Shown one piece after another: positions 8,610 to 16,410 of a stretch of 46,608 nt of DNA (positions within the stretch are counted from its first letter, which is position 1; each line of letters begins with the position of its first letter). The DNA comes from Acetofilamentum sp. (GTDB lineage Bacteria > Bacteroidota > Bacteroidia > Bacteroidales > DYOH01): positions 1-46,608 of the forward strand of contig DYOH01000017.1 of NCBI GenBank assembly GCA_020720625.1. The letters run 5' to 3'. The notes under the pieces were generated by a model. That model saw nothing but the letters and a program-made list of their open reading frames with translations, was not told where the DNA came from and ran no database searches. A program made the translations under genes and the position numbers.

Positions 8610-8634
8610 GACACTATCCTAAAAAGTGTGTAAA
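8610..8634. repeat. Possible solo insertion-sequence end remnant
   Basis: GACACTATCCTAAAAAGTGTGTAAA, here split as GACACTATCC at the start and AGTGTGTAAA at the end, resembles terminal repeats of IS256-type elements, whose ends read TTTACACA...GTGTC in the other orientation. Only one end is present and there is no transposase. It also forms a weak hairpin (ACACT/AGTGT) and might simply be a short terminator for the convergent hbd gene. Confidence 0.25.
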
Positions 8635-8664
8635 GCCAATTTCTTCCGAAAATTCAATCGCAAG

Positions 8665-9552
8665 TTATTTAAATTGTTTGGCAACAACCAGTTCTTTAGT
8701 ACCATGTGTCCAGCTATAAAATCCTTCGCCCGATTTTACGCCTAAATTACCAGATTCCACCATATTAACAAGCAACGGACAAGGAGCGTATTTTGTATTT
8801 CCAAGTCCGTCGTAGAGCACTCTCATGATAGATAAGCATACGTCAAGCCCAATAAAATCAGCAAGTTGAAGTGGACCCATAGGGTGAGCCATTCCAAGTT
8901 TCATTACCGTATCAATTTCTTCTACACCAGCCACACCTTCGTAAAGCGTAATGATGGTTTCGTTAATCATGGGCATAAGAATTCTATTGGCCACAAAACC
9001 CGGATAATCGTTTACAGCCACAGGCACTTTTTGCAGTTTTTTCGATGTTTCCACAATCAAATCGGTAACTTCGTTGCTGGTTTTGTAACCTTTAATAATT
9101 TCAACCAATTTCATCACCGGTACCGGATTCATAAAGTGCATCCCAATAACCTTTTCTGGTCGCTTGGTTACCGCCCCAATTTTGGTAATAGAAATAGAAG
9201 AAGTATTGGATGCTAAAATGGTTTTTTCGGGGCATAATTTGTCTAATTCTCTGAAAATATCGAGTTTAATGCTAATATTTTCGGTGGCAGCCTCTACTAC
9301 CAAGTCGGCATCAGCAACTCCATCAGCAATTTGAGTAAATGTTTTGATATTCCCGAGAGTGGCAGCTTTTACCGATTCATCTAAAGCAGCTTTTTTAATT
9401 TGCCTGTCGAGATTATTTGCAATTGTTTTCAATGCTTTGGTTAAAGCATCCTGACTAACATCGATAAGCGAAACAACATAATTATTCTGTGCAAAAACGT
9501 GAGCAATACCATTTCCCATGGTTCCTGCCCCAATAACAGCAATATTTTTCAT
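8665..9552 (-). CDS. hbd: 3-hydroxybutyryl-CoA dehydrogenase
   Basis: NAD(P)-dependent 3-hydroxyacyl-CoA dehydrogenase interconverting acetoacetyl-CoA and 3-hydroxybutyryl-CoA, in butyrate or short-chain fatty-acid metabolism. It starts MKNIAVIGAGTMGNGIAHVF with the Rossmann GxGxxG, has the substrate-site segment SNTSSISIT and the catalytic HFMNPVPVMKLVEII, and a helical C-terminal dimerisation domain containing NRILMPMINE and MGPLQLADFIGLD. At 295 aa it has the usual length. The frame extends upstream to 9579, but ATG 9552 fits the family. It is divergent from the SCP2-ADH-ALDH-TetR operon, sharing a 197-bp intergenic region. No thiolase, crotonase or acyl-CoA dehydrogenase is adjacent, so its exact pathway here is open. 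Confidence 0.92.
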   Translation of the reverse strand: MKNIAVIGAGTMGNGIAHVFAQNNYVVSLIDVSQDALTKALKTIANNLDRQIKKAALDESVKAATLGNIKTFTQIADGVADADLVVEAATENISIKLDIFRELDKLCPEKTILASNTSSISITKIGAVTKRPEKVIGMHFMNPVPVMKLVEIIKGYKTSNEVTDLIVETSKKLQKVPVAVNDYPGFVANRILMPMINETIITLYEGVAGVEEIDTVMKLGMAHPMGPLQLADFIGLDVCLSIMRVLYDGLGNTKYAPCPLLVNMVESGNLGVKSGEGFYSWTHGTKELVVAKQFK

Positions 9553-9695
9553 GCGAATTGTTTTTTTGTTTGAATACAAAAATAAGAATTAAATTGAGTG
9601 TGTGTCCAAATGGTGTTTTTAAGCACAATAATACCTTTCCTCTAATAAAGCCAAAAAGCTTCATTTTGTTTAAATTAATTTGATAAAAAGGCAAT

Positions 9696-9719
9696 AAAAT
9701 TCATTTTAAATTGAATTTT
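9696..9719. promoter_or_regulatory. Inverted repeat, candidate TetR operator
   Basis: AAAATTCA (9696-9703) and TGAATTTT (9712-9719) form a perfect 8-bp inverted repeat with an 8-base spacer in the divergent hbd/SCP2 intergenic region, 30 bases before the ATG at 9750. The size and position suit the TetR regulator encoded at the end of the operon. The sequence is wholly AT-rich apart from one C and one G, so chance is possible. Confidence 0.3.
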
Positions 9720-9749
9720 TGTCTATATTAGTCGAAAAAATAGCAGAAT

Positions 9750-10289
9750 ATGACGAATCTATTTACTACACTATCAAACGGGTTCTCGCCAGTTAGTTTG
9801 CTTACCAAAAAAGCAGTTGTAAAAACAGGCTTCTTTGCTTTAGGCAGGGTGTTGGAATACCTATCTTATGCCGATGAGAGCATAAAGGCAGAACACGAAA
9901 ATTGGCCGGAGGGATATAAATTTTACATGAAAGTTTTACCCAAAGGACCATCTCTGTCCATGGAAAAGAAAGGCGAAAAAATGGTGTTTTTAGGCACAAA
10001 GGAGCTTGATAAAGCCGATATGGTTGTAGAAGTAAAGAATATTGACACTGCTTTTAAAATGATTACAGCACAATTGGGCGCCCATCATGTGTATGCCCAA
10101 CACAAAATCGGTGTAATTGGCAATGTGTCTGATTCTATGAAACTTATTCGTATGATTTATGCCGCCGAAGATTATATGTTTCCTCCGGTGATGAGCAAAA
10201 ATGTATTGAAGAATGTGGAAGATTTTAGTGTTCAGAGACTTATTAAGCGATTTAGGGTATTGATTTTCGGTTTAGTTTTAAAAAAATAA
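9750..10289 (+). CDS. SCP2-like sterol-carrier-type protein
   Basis: Small protein (179 aa) whose region from about residue 45 to 150 resembles SCP2 lipid-binding domains: GYKFYMKVLPKGPSLSMEKKGEKM, then ADMVVEVKNIDTAFKMI and HKIGVIGNVSDSMKLIR. SCP2 domains bind hydrophobic ligands such as fatty acyl chains. There is no signal peptide. It is the first gene of a tight unit: the Fe-alcohol dehydrogenase starts 11 bases after its stop, and aldehyde dehydrogenase and a TetR regulator follow. It could present a long-chain alcohol, aldehyde or acyl substrate to those enzymes. The family call is by pattern, without a search, and the substrate is unknown. Confidence 0.6.
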   Translation: MTNLFTTLSNGFSPVSLLTKKAVVKTGFFALGRVLEYLSYADESIKAEHENWPEGYKFYMKVLPKGPSLSMEKKGEKMVFLGTKELDKADMVVEVKNIDTAFKMITAQLGAHHVYAQHKIGVIGNVSDSMKLIRMIYAAEDYMFPPVMSKNVLKNVEDFSVQRLIKRFRVLIFGLVLKK

Positions 10290-10300
10290 TTCAACAAGCT

Positions 10301-11482
10301 ATGTTACCAGAATATTACGAATTTTATAATCCGGTAAAAATTAACGCCGGAGAACAAGCCTTAGAAACCATGGCTTATGAGCTGGGTTTGATGGGCGCCA
10401 AAAATCCGATTATAATTACAGATAAGGGCATTGTGGCAGCCGGTTTACTTAAAATTGTGCTCAATAGTTTTGCCGATTCTGAAATAAAAATCAACGCTAT
10501 TTTTGAAGAAACTCCGCCTGATTCTTCTTTGGAAGTTGTGAATCAGATTGTAAGTTTATTTTACAAAAATTCCTGCGATTCTATTATTGCAATTGGAGGG
10601 GGCTCGGTAATAGATACTGCCAAAGGAGTAAATATTGTAGTTTCGGAGGGTACCAACGATATTCGATTGTTTATGGGAGCCGACCGGTTGAAAACTCCGC
10701 AAAAACCATTGATTGTTGTGCCCACCACCGCCGGCACAGGTTCTGAAGTTACCCTGGTGGCTGTAATTTCGGATGTGCAAAACAATGTAAAATTGCCATT
10801 TACGTCGAATTTGCTTTTACCCCGATTAGCCATTTTAGACCCGCGTATGACAATGTCCTTGCCCGCCAAAATAACGGCGGCTACCGGAATGGATGCCCTT
10901 ACACATGCAGTGGAAGCCTATACTTGTTTGCAAAAAAATCCGCTAAGCGATGCTCATGCCTGGATGGCCATTAAACTGATAAGTGAAAATTTATTAGCTA
11001 CTGTAAAAAATGGGAGTAACAAACAAACACGCTTTGCGCTGGCAAATGCATCCATGATGGCAGGTGCTGCATTTTCAAATTCGATGGTAGGAGCCGTGCA
11101 TGCCATCGGACATGCTTGTGGCGCAGTGGCTCATGTTCCGCATGGTGTGGCTATGTCTATTCTTTTACCTTACGTAATGGAGTTTAATTTCGACAAACTC
11201 GAGCAACTATATGCAGAGCTTTTGCTGCCATTGGTAGGAGCAGAGAAATATGCCAAAACATTTTCTTCGCAGAGGGCAAGAGCCAGCATAGCGTATATAC
11301 GCGATTTAAAAGCTCAGCTATACGAAGCTGCTGCACTGCCAGTAACTTTAAGTCAGGCAGGAATCAAAAAAGAACAATTTGAGATGATATCCAATAAAGC
11401 TATCGATGACGGAGCAATTCTTCCAAATCCAAAAGAAGTTACAAAACAGGATATTCTTCAGATTTTAGAAAATGCATTTTAA
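10301..11482 (+). CDS. Iron-containing alcohol dehydrogenase
   Basis: Group III metal-dependent alcohol dehydrogenase, interconverting alcohols and aldehydes or ketones with NAD(P)H. It has the nucleotide-binding motif IAIGGGSVIDTAKGV (about 97-110), PTTAGTGSEVT (141-151), and the metal ligands Asp198, His202, His267 and His281 in GMDALTHAVEAYT and GAVHAIGHACGAVAHVPHG. The C-terminus has DDGAILPNPKEVT. At 393 aa it is full length. It sits 11 bases after the SCP2-like gene and 15 before the aldehyde dehydrogenase, so the aldehyde it makes or uses is probably shared with that enzyme. Substrate chain length cannot be predicted from the sequence. Confidence 0.92.
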   Translation: MLPEYYEFYNPVKINAGEQALETMAYELGLMGAKNPIIITDKGIVAAGLLKIVLNSFADSEIKINAIFEETPPDSSLEVVNQIVSLFYKNSCDSIIAIGGGSVIDTAKGVNIVVSEGTNDIRLFMGADRLKTPQKPLIVVPTTAGTGSEVTLVAVISDVQNNVKLPFTSNLLLPRLAILDPRMTMSLPAKITAATGMDALTHAVEAYTCLQKNPLSDAHAWMAIKLISENLLATVKNGSNKQTRFALANASMMAGAAFSNSMVGAVHAIGHACGAVAHVPHGVAMSILLPYVMEFNFDKLEQLYAELLLPLVGAEKYAKTFSSQRARASIAYIRDLKAQLYEAAALPVTLSQAGIKKEQFEMISNKAIDDGAILPNPKEVTKQDILQILENAF

Positions 11483-11497
11483 CCAAAAATCAATACA

Positions 11498-12877
11498 ATG
11501 AATACTCAAGAGAAAATTAAAAATCAGTTGGTCATTCAAAAGTCTTATTTTTTTACGCACGAAACAAAGGATGTAGATTTTAGGATAGAGCAGCTAAAAA
11601 AACTTAAAAGAGCTATTCGGAAATACGAAGATGCCCTCAACGATGCATTATGGAAAGATTTGCATAAATCTAAATTTGAAGCCTACGCCACAGAAATTGG
11701 CATAGTGCTCGACGAATTGAGTTTGCATATTAAAAGTTTGAAAAATTGGGCAGCTACTAAAAAAGTAAAAACTGCCGTTTTTCATTACAAATCTGAAAGT
11801 TATCTGCATTATGAGCCTTATGGAGTGGCATTGATTATTGCACCCTGGAACTATCCGTTTCAGTTGCTAATAAATCCTTTGGTATCTGCTATCTCAGCCG
11901 GAAACTGTGCCATGCTTAAAACTTCGCCATACACACCCGAAACTGCAAGAGTTATGGGCGAAATGATAGAAGAGACATTTGATTCGAAATATATTAGTGT
12001 TTTTCATGGTGGACGCGAAGTTAATCAGCATTTGCTCGAAGAGCAGTTCGATTATATTTTCTTTACCGGAAGTCCAATGCTTGGAAAGATAGTTATGGAA
12101 AAGGCCGCAAAAAATCTAACTCCTGTTACTTTAGAGCTGGGAGGAAAAAGTCCGGCCATAATAGATAGTGATGCACATCTGGAGTTAGCTGCCCGAAGGC
12201 TCATGTGGGGAAAACTCGTTAACGCAGGCCAAACCTGTATTGCACCAGACTATTTATTTGTGCACAAACAGGTTAAAGATAAAGTTTTGGCTCTGATGAA
12301 AGAGGAGATTCACAAATTTTTTGGAGATAATACGCAAGAAAGTACGGATTATCCGAGAATTGTTAACCTGGCCAATGTAGAACGTCTAAAAGAGTTGATG
12401 AAATCTGGAAAAGTTTACGAAGGTGGAATAGTAGATGCAAGCGACCGATATATTTCTCCTACCATTTTAACCGATGTTGGCTACGATTCTCCAATCATGC
12501 AGGAAGAAATATTTGGCCCTGTGTTGCCGGTTTTAGAATTTGAACACATAGACGAGGTTGTGAATTTTGTAAACGCCCGACCAAAACCATTGGCACTCTA
12601 TTATTTTAGCGAGAGTAGTAGCAGACAAAAAGATATTCTCAATCGAACTAGTTCCGGAGGTGGATGCATTAATGATACATTGATGCATATAGCAAACCAC
12701 CATTTACCTTTTGGTGGTGTAGGAAATAGCGGAATGGGAAGGTATCACGGTAAATATGGATTCGAAGCCTTTAGCAATATGCGCTCAATTATCAAAAAAT
12801 CTACACTTCTGGACGTTCCGGTTAGGTATGCTCCTTATGAAGATAAGTTAGGGATGATAAAAATGTTAATAAATTGA
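11498..12877 (+). CDS. Aldehyde dehydrogenase, ALDH3-like
   Basis: NAD(P)+-dependent aldehyde dehydrogenase oxidising an aldehyde to the carboxylate. It has APWNYP (Asn118, oxyanion hole), the general base Glu213 in TLELGGKSP and the nucleophile Cys247 in VNAGQTCIAPDY. EEIFGPVLPV and the C-terminal HHLPFGGVGNSGMGRYHG are hallmarks of class-3/fatty-aldehyde-type enzymes. The total of 459 aa, shorter than classical ALDH1/2, also fits class 3. It is co-directional with the Fe-ADH (15-base gap), suggesting an alcohol to aldehyde to acid sequence. No C-terminal membrane anchor is seen, unlike microsomal fatty aldehyde dehydrogenases. Confidence 0.9.
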   Translation: MNTQEKIKNQLVIQKSYFFTHETKDVDFRIEQLKKLKRAIRKYEDALNDALWKDLHKSKFEAYATEIGIVLDELSLHIKSLKNWAATKKVKTAVFHYKSESYLHYEPYGVALIIAPWNYPFQLLINPLVSAISAGNCAMLKTSPYTPETARVMGEMIEETFDSKYISVFHGGREVNQHLLEEQFDYIFFTGSPMLGKIVMEKAAKNLTPVTLELGGKSPAIIDSDAHLELAARRLMWGKLVNAGQTCIAPDYLFVHKQVKDKVLALMKEEIHKFFGDNTQESTDYPRIVNLANVERLKELMKSGKVYEGGIVDASDRYISPTILTDVGYDSPIMQEEIFGPVLPVLEFEHIDEVVNFVNARPKPLALYYFSESSSRQKDILNRTSSGGGCINDTLMHIANHHLPFGGVGNSGMGRYHGKYGFEAFSNMRSIIKKSTLLDVPVRYAPYEDKLGMIKMLIN

Positions 12878-12964
12878 TTATATTTGCAGGGGGTTGTTGG
12901 GATTAGTTTTTTTGAATTTGTTTAATTTGTGCCCAACATCCCTTTTTTTTTTAATGCTCATTTC

Positions 12965-13546
12965 ATGGTAGAGAAAGAGAAAATCAGGGAATTAATTATC
13001 AGTAAAGCGTCTGAAATTTTTCGTAAATATGGTTATAAGAAAACCACAATGGACGACATTGCCAAAGCACTTAAAAAGGGCAAGAGTTCGCTCTATTACT
13101 ACTTTAGCAGTAAAGACGAAATTTATAAAGCCGTAATTTCGGCAGAGGGAATTCGTTTTCGGAAAAAAATATTTCAGGCAATTTTGGCTGCCGGTACTCC
13201 TGAGGAAAAGGTAAAAGCTTATATTTTAACCCGAATGAATACCTATACCGAAACTTCGAATTTTCACTCGGCCATGCGTGCCACCAATATGCGTGAGCAA
13301 GAATTTATCGATAGGGTTAAACGAATATACGAGCATCAGGAGATTGGTCTGTTTAAGAATATATTAAAAGCCGGAGTGGAACAAAGGTACTTTAAGGTTT
13401 TTGATATTGATTTGGCCGCAACTGCGATTATTATGGCCATGAGAGGGATGGAAGAAAAACTTTTTAATTCCGAATCTACCGCAAAATATTTACGTCGTCT
13501 CGATGATATAGTCCAAATAATTTTTTACGGAATTGTAAACCGCTGA
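12965..13546 (+). CDS. TetR/AcrR-family transcriptional regulator
   Basis: DNA-binding regulator with an N-terminal TetR helix-turn-helix: IRELIISKASEIFRKYGYKK, then TTMDDIAKALKKGKSSLYYYF and SSKDEIYKAV. The helical C-terminal ligand domain has no assigned ligand. The frame opens at GTG 12929, but ATG 12965 (MVEKEKIREL) directly precedes the HTH and is preferred. It follows the aldehyde dehydrogenase by 87 bases and probably regulates the SCP2-ADH-ALDH unit, and perhaps hbd, through the divergent region. Its last 71 bases (13476-13546) overlap antisense to the 3' end of the convergent histidine kinase gene. Confidence 0.88.
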   Translation: MVEKEKIRELIISKASEIFRKYGYKKTTMDDIAKALKKGKSSLYYYFSSKDEIYKAVISAEGIRFRKKIFQAILAAGTPEEKVKAYILTRMNTYTETSNFHSAMRATNMREQEFIDRVKRIYEHQEIGLFKNILKAGVEQRYFKVFDIDLAATAIIMAMRGMEEKLFNSESTAKYLRRLDDIVQIIFYGIVNR

Positions 13547-14693
13547 AAGATTTTGGCATAACTATCCGGAAAGTAGTTCCTTGCTCAGGCGAAGATTCTT
13601 TTACAAAGATTAGTCCTTTGTGATAGCTCTCCACTATTCTTTTGGTTAATGAAAGACCCAAACCCCAGCCACGTTTTTTTGTAGAATAACCTGGTTGAAA
13701 AACTGTTTTAAATTTTGATTTTGGAATACCTTTTCCTGTATCCTTAATTTCTATTATTACAGCATCGCTAAGCTCCAAAGTACTTATTTTAATTTCGCCA
13801 AAAGCTTCCATGGAGTCAATGGCGTTCTTGCATAAATTTTCAATCACCCATTCAAAAAGGGTTTGGTTCATTGGAATATAAAGTATAGCGTCGATATTAT
13901 AGTTTCTGTAGTAGCTAATTTTTGCCGAACTGCGCGCTTTCAGGTAATCGATACTTTGGTTAAGCACTTTGTATAGGTTTGTTGTTATTAGTTCGGGTTC
14001 CGATCCGATTTTCGAAAAGCGATGGGCAATTTTTTCAAGCCTTTCTACATCATTATTTAATTCGTTTACTATCTTGGGCTCCACTTCTTTTTGCTGTAAG
14101 TATTCCATTCCCGCTATTAACGACGAAATGGGTGTTCCGAGCTGATGCGCTGTTTCTTTTGACATTCCTACCCAAACACGGTTTTCTTCGGCGTGTCGCA
14201 CAGTGCTAAAGGCAGTGATGGCTATCCATACGAAAAAAAACATTACAACTAATTGTATTGCAGGATAATACGCAAGTTGCGTCAGAAGCCAGGAATCACC
14301 ATAATAAATTAAATTTCTCGAATTATCTCCAAAAATAATGACTATCGGCTCATGCTCAGACTTTAGTAATTCAAGCTTTTGCATTAAATAGTCGGTATTG
14401 TTTTTTACTTTTTTTTCGTTTATATTCATAAAAGTAATAACAGAATCATTATTATTGGTTAGAATAACCGGAATGGTTGTATTTGTTTGTAATATCTCGT
14501 AAACAAGAATATTGATATCACCGAGTAAATCACTTGCTTGAATTTGTTTGGTTGCTTCGGCCCAAAGCTCGATTCTTTTTTTTTCCTCGGTTTGCAAATC
14601 ATCTACTAACTGATTGGTATAATACATAGATGTGGCGCTGATGAGAATTGCCGCGGCCAGCAAATATAATCTCCATTTTTTTTGTTTACTCAC
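13476..14693 (-). CDS. Orphan sensor histidine kinase with AHQLGTP H-box
   Basis: Membrane histidine kinase with no response regulator beside it. Membrane segments lie at about 8-26 and 145-163, enclosing a periplasmic domain of about 115 residues. The H-box is SKETAHQLGTPISSL (His183), a variant common in Bacteroidota kinases. ATP-binding motifs follow: N-box VIENLCKNAIDSM, G1 DTGKGIPKSK and GWGLGLSLTKRIVE. The catalytic domain normally ends near GTTFRIVMPK; here about 24 further residues, rich in Arg, Phe and Leu, continue into the convergent tetR gene (71-bp overlap). The original stop may have been lost. Regulon and stimulus are unknown. Confidence 0.87.
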   Translation of the reverse strand: MSKQKKWRLYLLAAAILISATSMYYTNQLVDDLQTEEKKRIELWAEATKQIQASDLLGDINILVYEILQTNTTIPVILTNNNDSVITFMNINEKKVKNNTDYLMQKLELLKSEHEPIVIIFGDNSRNLIYYGDSWLLTQLAYYPAIQLVVMFFFVWIAITAFSTVRHAEENRVWVGMSKETAHQLGTPISSLIAGMEYLQQKEVEPKIVNELNNDVERLEKIAHRFSKIGSEPELITTNLYKVLNQSIDYLKARSSAKISYYRNYNIDAILYIPMNQTLFEWVIENLCKNAIDSMEAFGEIKISTLELSDAVIIEIKDTGKGIPKSKFKTVFQPGYSTKKRGWGLGLSLTKRIVESYHKGLIFVKESSPEQGTTFRIVMPKSFSGLQFRKKLFGLYHRDDVNILR

Positions 14694-14906
14694 TTTTCTC
14701 TACTAAATGATTTAGTTAAAAAACGAATAAATGTAGAATTATTATTTCATTTTATGCAAATCTTTTTTTTGATGAATGAAAGGATGATACAATTTTAAAT
14801 GCTAGGATATTAGAAAATAATAGATGGAATTTTTTTTTTTTGAAAGTGCAGCAATATTTTCAATTGAAACTTTTTTCGTAAATTGGCACACTAAAAAATT
14901 AGAACA

Positions 14907-15290
14907 ATGAAAAAAATACTTTTTTTGAGCTTAATTTTAGCATTTGTGGCATGTGGCAACTCGGCTAAAGACGAGGCCAAAGGTACCGAAGAATCAAACA
15001 AAGAAATTAAATCAACTGGTTCAAACAGCCAAACAGGCGACTGCGATGAGTTTCTTGATAAATATGAGGAGTGGGTAGTCGAGCTGATAAAAGTTTATGA
15101 ACAAGCAAAGAAAAATCCGCTTGATTTGGAAAACACCGGAAGGCTGGTAGAGATTTCTCAGGAGATGGCCAAATGGTCGGAAGATTGGGCAAATTTAAAA
15201 GATTGTTCAGAAAATGCAGAATTTGCTTCAAGGATTGAAGAATTACAAAAGAAAGCCGAGGATGCCATGGGCACATTAAACGGTAATTAA
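14907..15290 (+). CDS. Small lipoprotein, possibly DUF6591-like
   Basis: A predicted lipoprotein of 127 aa. The signal peptide ends in the lipobox FVAC, followed by Gly-Asn and a polar linker, so it is expected on a membrane facing the periplasm or surface. The mature part is a helical domain with CDEFLDKYEEWVVELIKVYE and a second Cys in LKDCSEN, which might form a disulfide with the first. The pattern recalls DUF6591-type lipoproteins, but I am not certain. It stands alone with its own terminator. Function is unknown. Confidence 0.7.
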   Translation: MKKILFLSLILAFVACGNSAKDEAKGTEESNKEIKSTGSNSQTGDCDEFLDKYEEWVVELIKVYEQAKKNPLDLENTGRLVEISQEMAKWSEDWANLKDCSENAEFASRIEELQKKAEDAMGTLNGN

Positions 15291-15324
15291 AAAATTGTTT
15301 TCTTATTCCCCTTTTAGAAAGCAA

Positions 15325-15363
15325 TAGGCCTGCTGTTGAGACAATAGCAGGCCTGCTTTTTTT
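15325..15363 (+). terminator. Intrinsic terminator after small lipoprotein gene
   Basis: AGGCCTGCT (15326-15334) pairs with AGCAGGCCT (15346-15354), extended inward by three more pairs around a GAGAC loop. It is followed by a T run from 15357. Confidence 0.9.
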
Positions 15364-15400
15364 CTTCTGTGGTTAATTGGGGTATTTTAGCATTATTATC

Positions 15401-15573
15401 TGCATTATTCATAAAAAATTCAGTTTCTGAATTTAAATTCTGGAAAATTCTGTAAAGTGAAACTTTCCTAATTTAGAATTTTGGGGCTCTGCTGAACAAA
15501 TATTTTAATGCTATCTAAGATAGAGAAAGTTCTATGAACAGCTAAGTTATTTCCGAAGGTAATTTTATGATTA
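15401..15573 (+). repeat. Dispersed repeat, copy C (left flank of toxin-antitoxin)
   Basis: Homologous to the copy at 16411. Shared blocks in order are TGCATTATT, AGTTT.TGAAT, GTGAA.C.TTCC, TTGGGG, GCT.AAC, GAACA.CTAAGT and GGTAATT. The distance from TTGGGG (15481) to GGTAATT (15558) is 77 bases, identical to copy B. AAAATTCT (15444-15451) pairs with AGAATTTT (15475-15482). The right end reaches to within a few bases of the toxin stop codon. Confidence 0.65.
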
Positions 15574-15577
15574 AGCC

Positions 15578-15916
15578 TTACTTGATTTTTATAAATTCCG
15601 AATTTTTTAGTTTCATTAAGGTTTCTGCCACTTTGTCGGATACTTGCAGAAAGCTAAAAATGCCCATAATACGTACAAAAAAATCATTTACAAAGTATAC
15701 CATGGAGTAAGCACTGTTTTCAAACTCCAGAAGGTATAAATCATTGTAGTTGCTTTTTTTACCAACATAGTTGTTTTTTTGAATAATGTGTAAATAGCTG
15801 TTTACCTCAGAAATAAACTTCAGTGTTTGTTCAGTATCATTTTCGGCCAAATAATCAACTATCTCGAATAAGTCGTTTTTGGCATCAGATGTAAGTACTA
15901 GTTTCCTGTTTGCCAT
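15578..15916 (-). CDS. RelE/ParE-superfamily toxin
   Basis: Predicted toxin of a type II toxin-antitoxin module, 112 aa, cytosolic. The N-terminus RKLVLTSDAKNDLFEIVDYLAEN has the ParE/RelE helix pattern, and LLEFENSAYSMVYFVNDFFVRIMGIFSFLQ matches the closing strands (Y-x-x-x-Y-F-V, I-x-G-I-F). Without structure comparison it cannot be decided whether it acts on gyrase or as a ribosome-dependent RNase. The ATG overlaps the antitoxin stop codon (TAATG arrangement), so translation is coupled. The module lies between two direct copies of a dispersed repeat. Confidence 0.7.
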   Translation of the reverse strand: MANRKLVLTSDAKNDLFEIVDYLAENDTEQTLKFISEVNSYLHIIQKNNYVGKKSNYNDLYLLEFENSAYSMVYFVNDFFVRIMGIFSFLQVSDKVAETLMKLKNSEFIKIK

Positions 15917-16254
15917 TAGTTTAAGTTTAATTCGTTAAGTTTCATATCAAGCTTTTTTTGTAATTGAGTTACAGAAAAATAGGCCATTTTGCCATTATTC
16001 ATTTTTTCAACTCTCTCGCTTAGCATCTGATTTTGAACATCTTTTAGTTCATCAAAAAACAATAGATTCTCCTTTGCTTTTTCTTCGGCAGATTGGGATA
16101 ATTTCTCTGCTTTTTTTTCTTTTGCTTCGGGTAATTCTTCTTTTTTCTGCCAATGCTCTTGTAAACTATCATAAATTTTTGTCAAAAATAGTTCTCTGTC
16201 TTTTGGAGGCAGTTCTAAAACAGATTTTAATAAATTTCTGGTTTCGTAGGTCAT
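15916..16254 (-). CDS. Putative antitoxin, addiction-module-component-like N-terminus
   Basis: First gene of the module, 112 aa. The N-terminus LLKSVLELPPKDRELFLTKIYDSLQ follows the LP-x-x-x-R-x-x-L...SL pattern of short addiction-module antitoxins (the TIGR02574 type). These are normally about 70-80 aa; here a long Lys/Glu-rich, probably coiled or disordered segment (about 36-65) precedes a C-terminal part (YFSVTQLQKKLDMKLNELN). The C-terminal part is the likely toxin-binding arm. No classic ribbon-helix-helix or HTH is seen, so how it controls its own promoter is unclear. ATG at 16254. Confidence 0.6.
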   Translation of the reverse strand: MTYETRNLLKSVLELPPKDRELFLTKIYDSLQEHWQKKEELPEAKEKKAEKLSQSAEEKAKENLLFFDELKDVQNQMLSERVEKMNNGKMAYFSVTQLQKKLDMKLNELNLN

Positions 16255-16410
16255 CTTTTATCTAATTGTTAAATAAAACATTTAAGGGATCAAAATCAAA
16301 ATTAGTAAATTTTTTTATAGTATTCCTATTATTCGAAAAAAAAATATCAAAATAAAACGAATTAATTTTATTTCGAACCGTATATTTAAGCTAACATGGG
16401 TTAATTTAGC

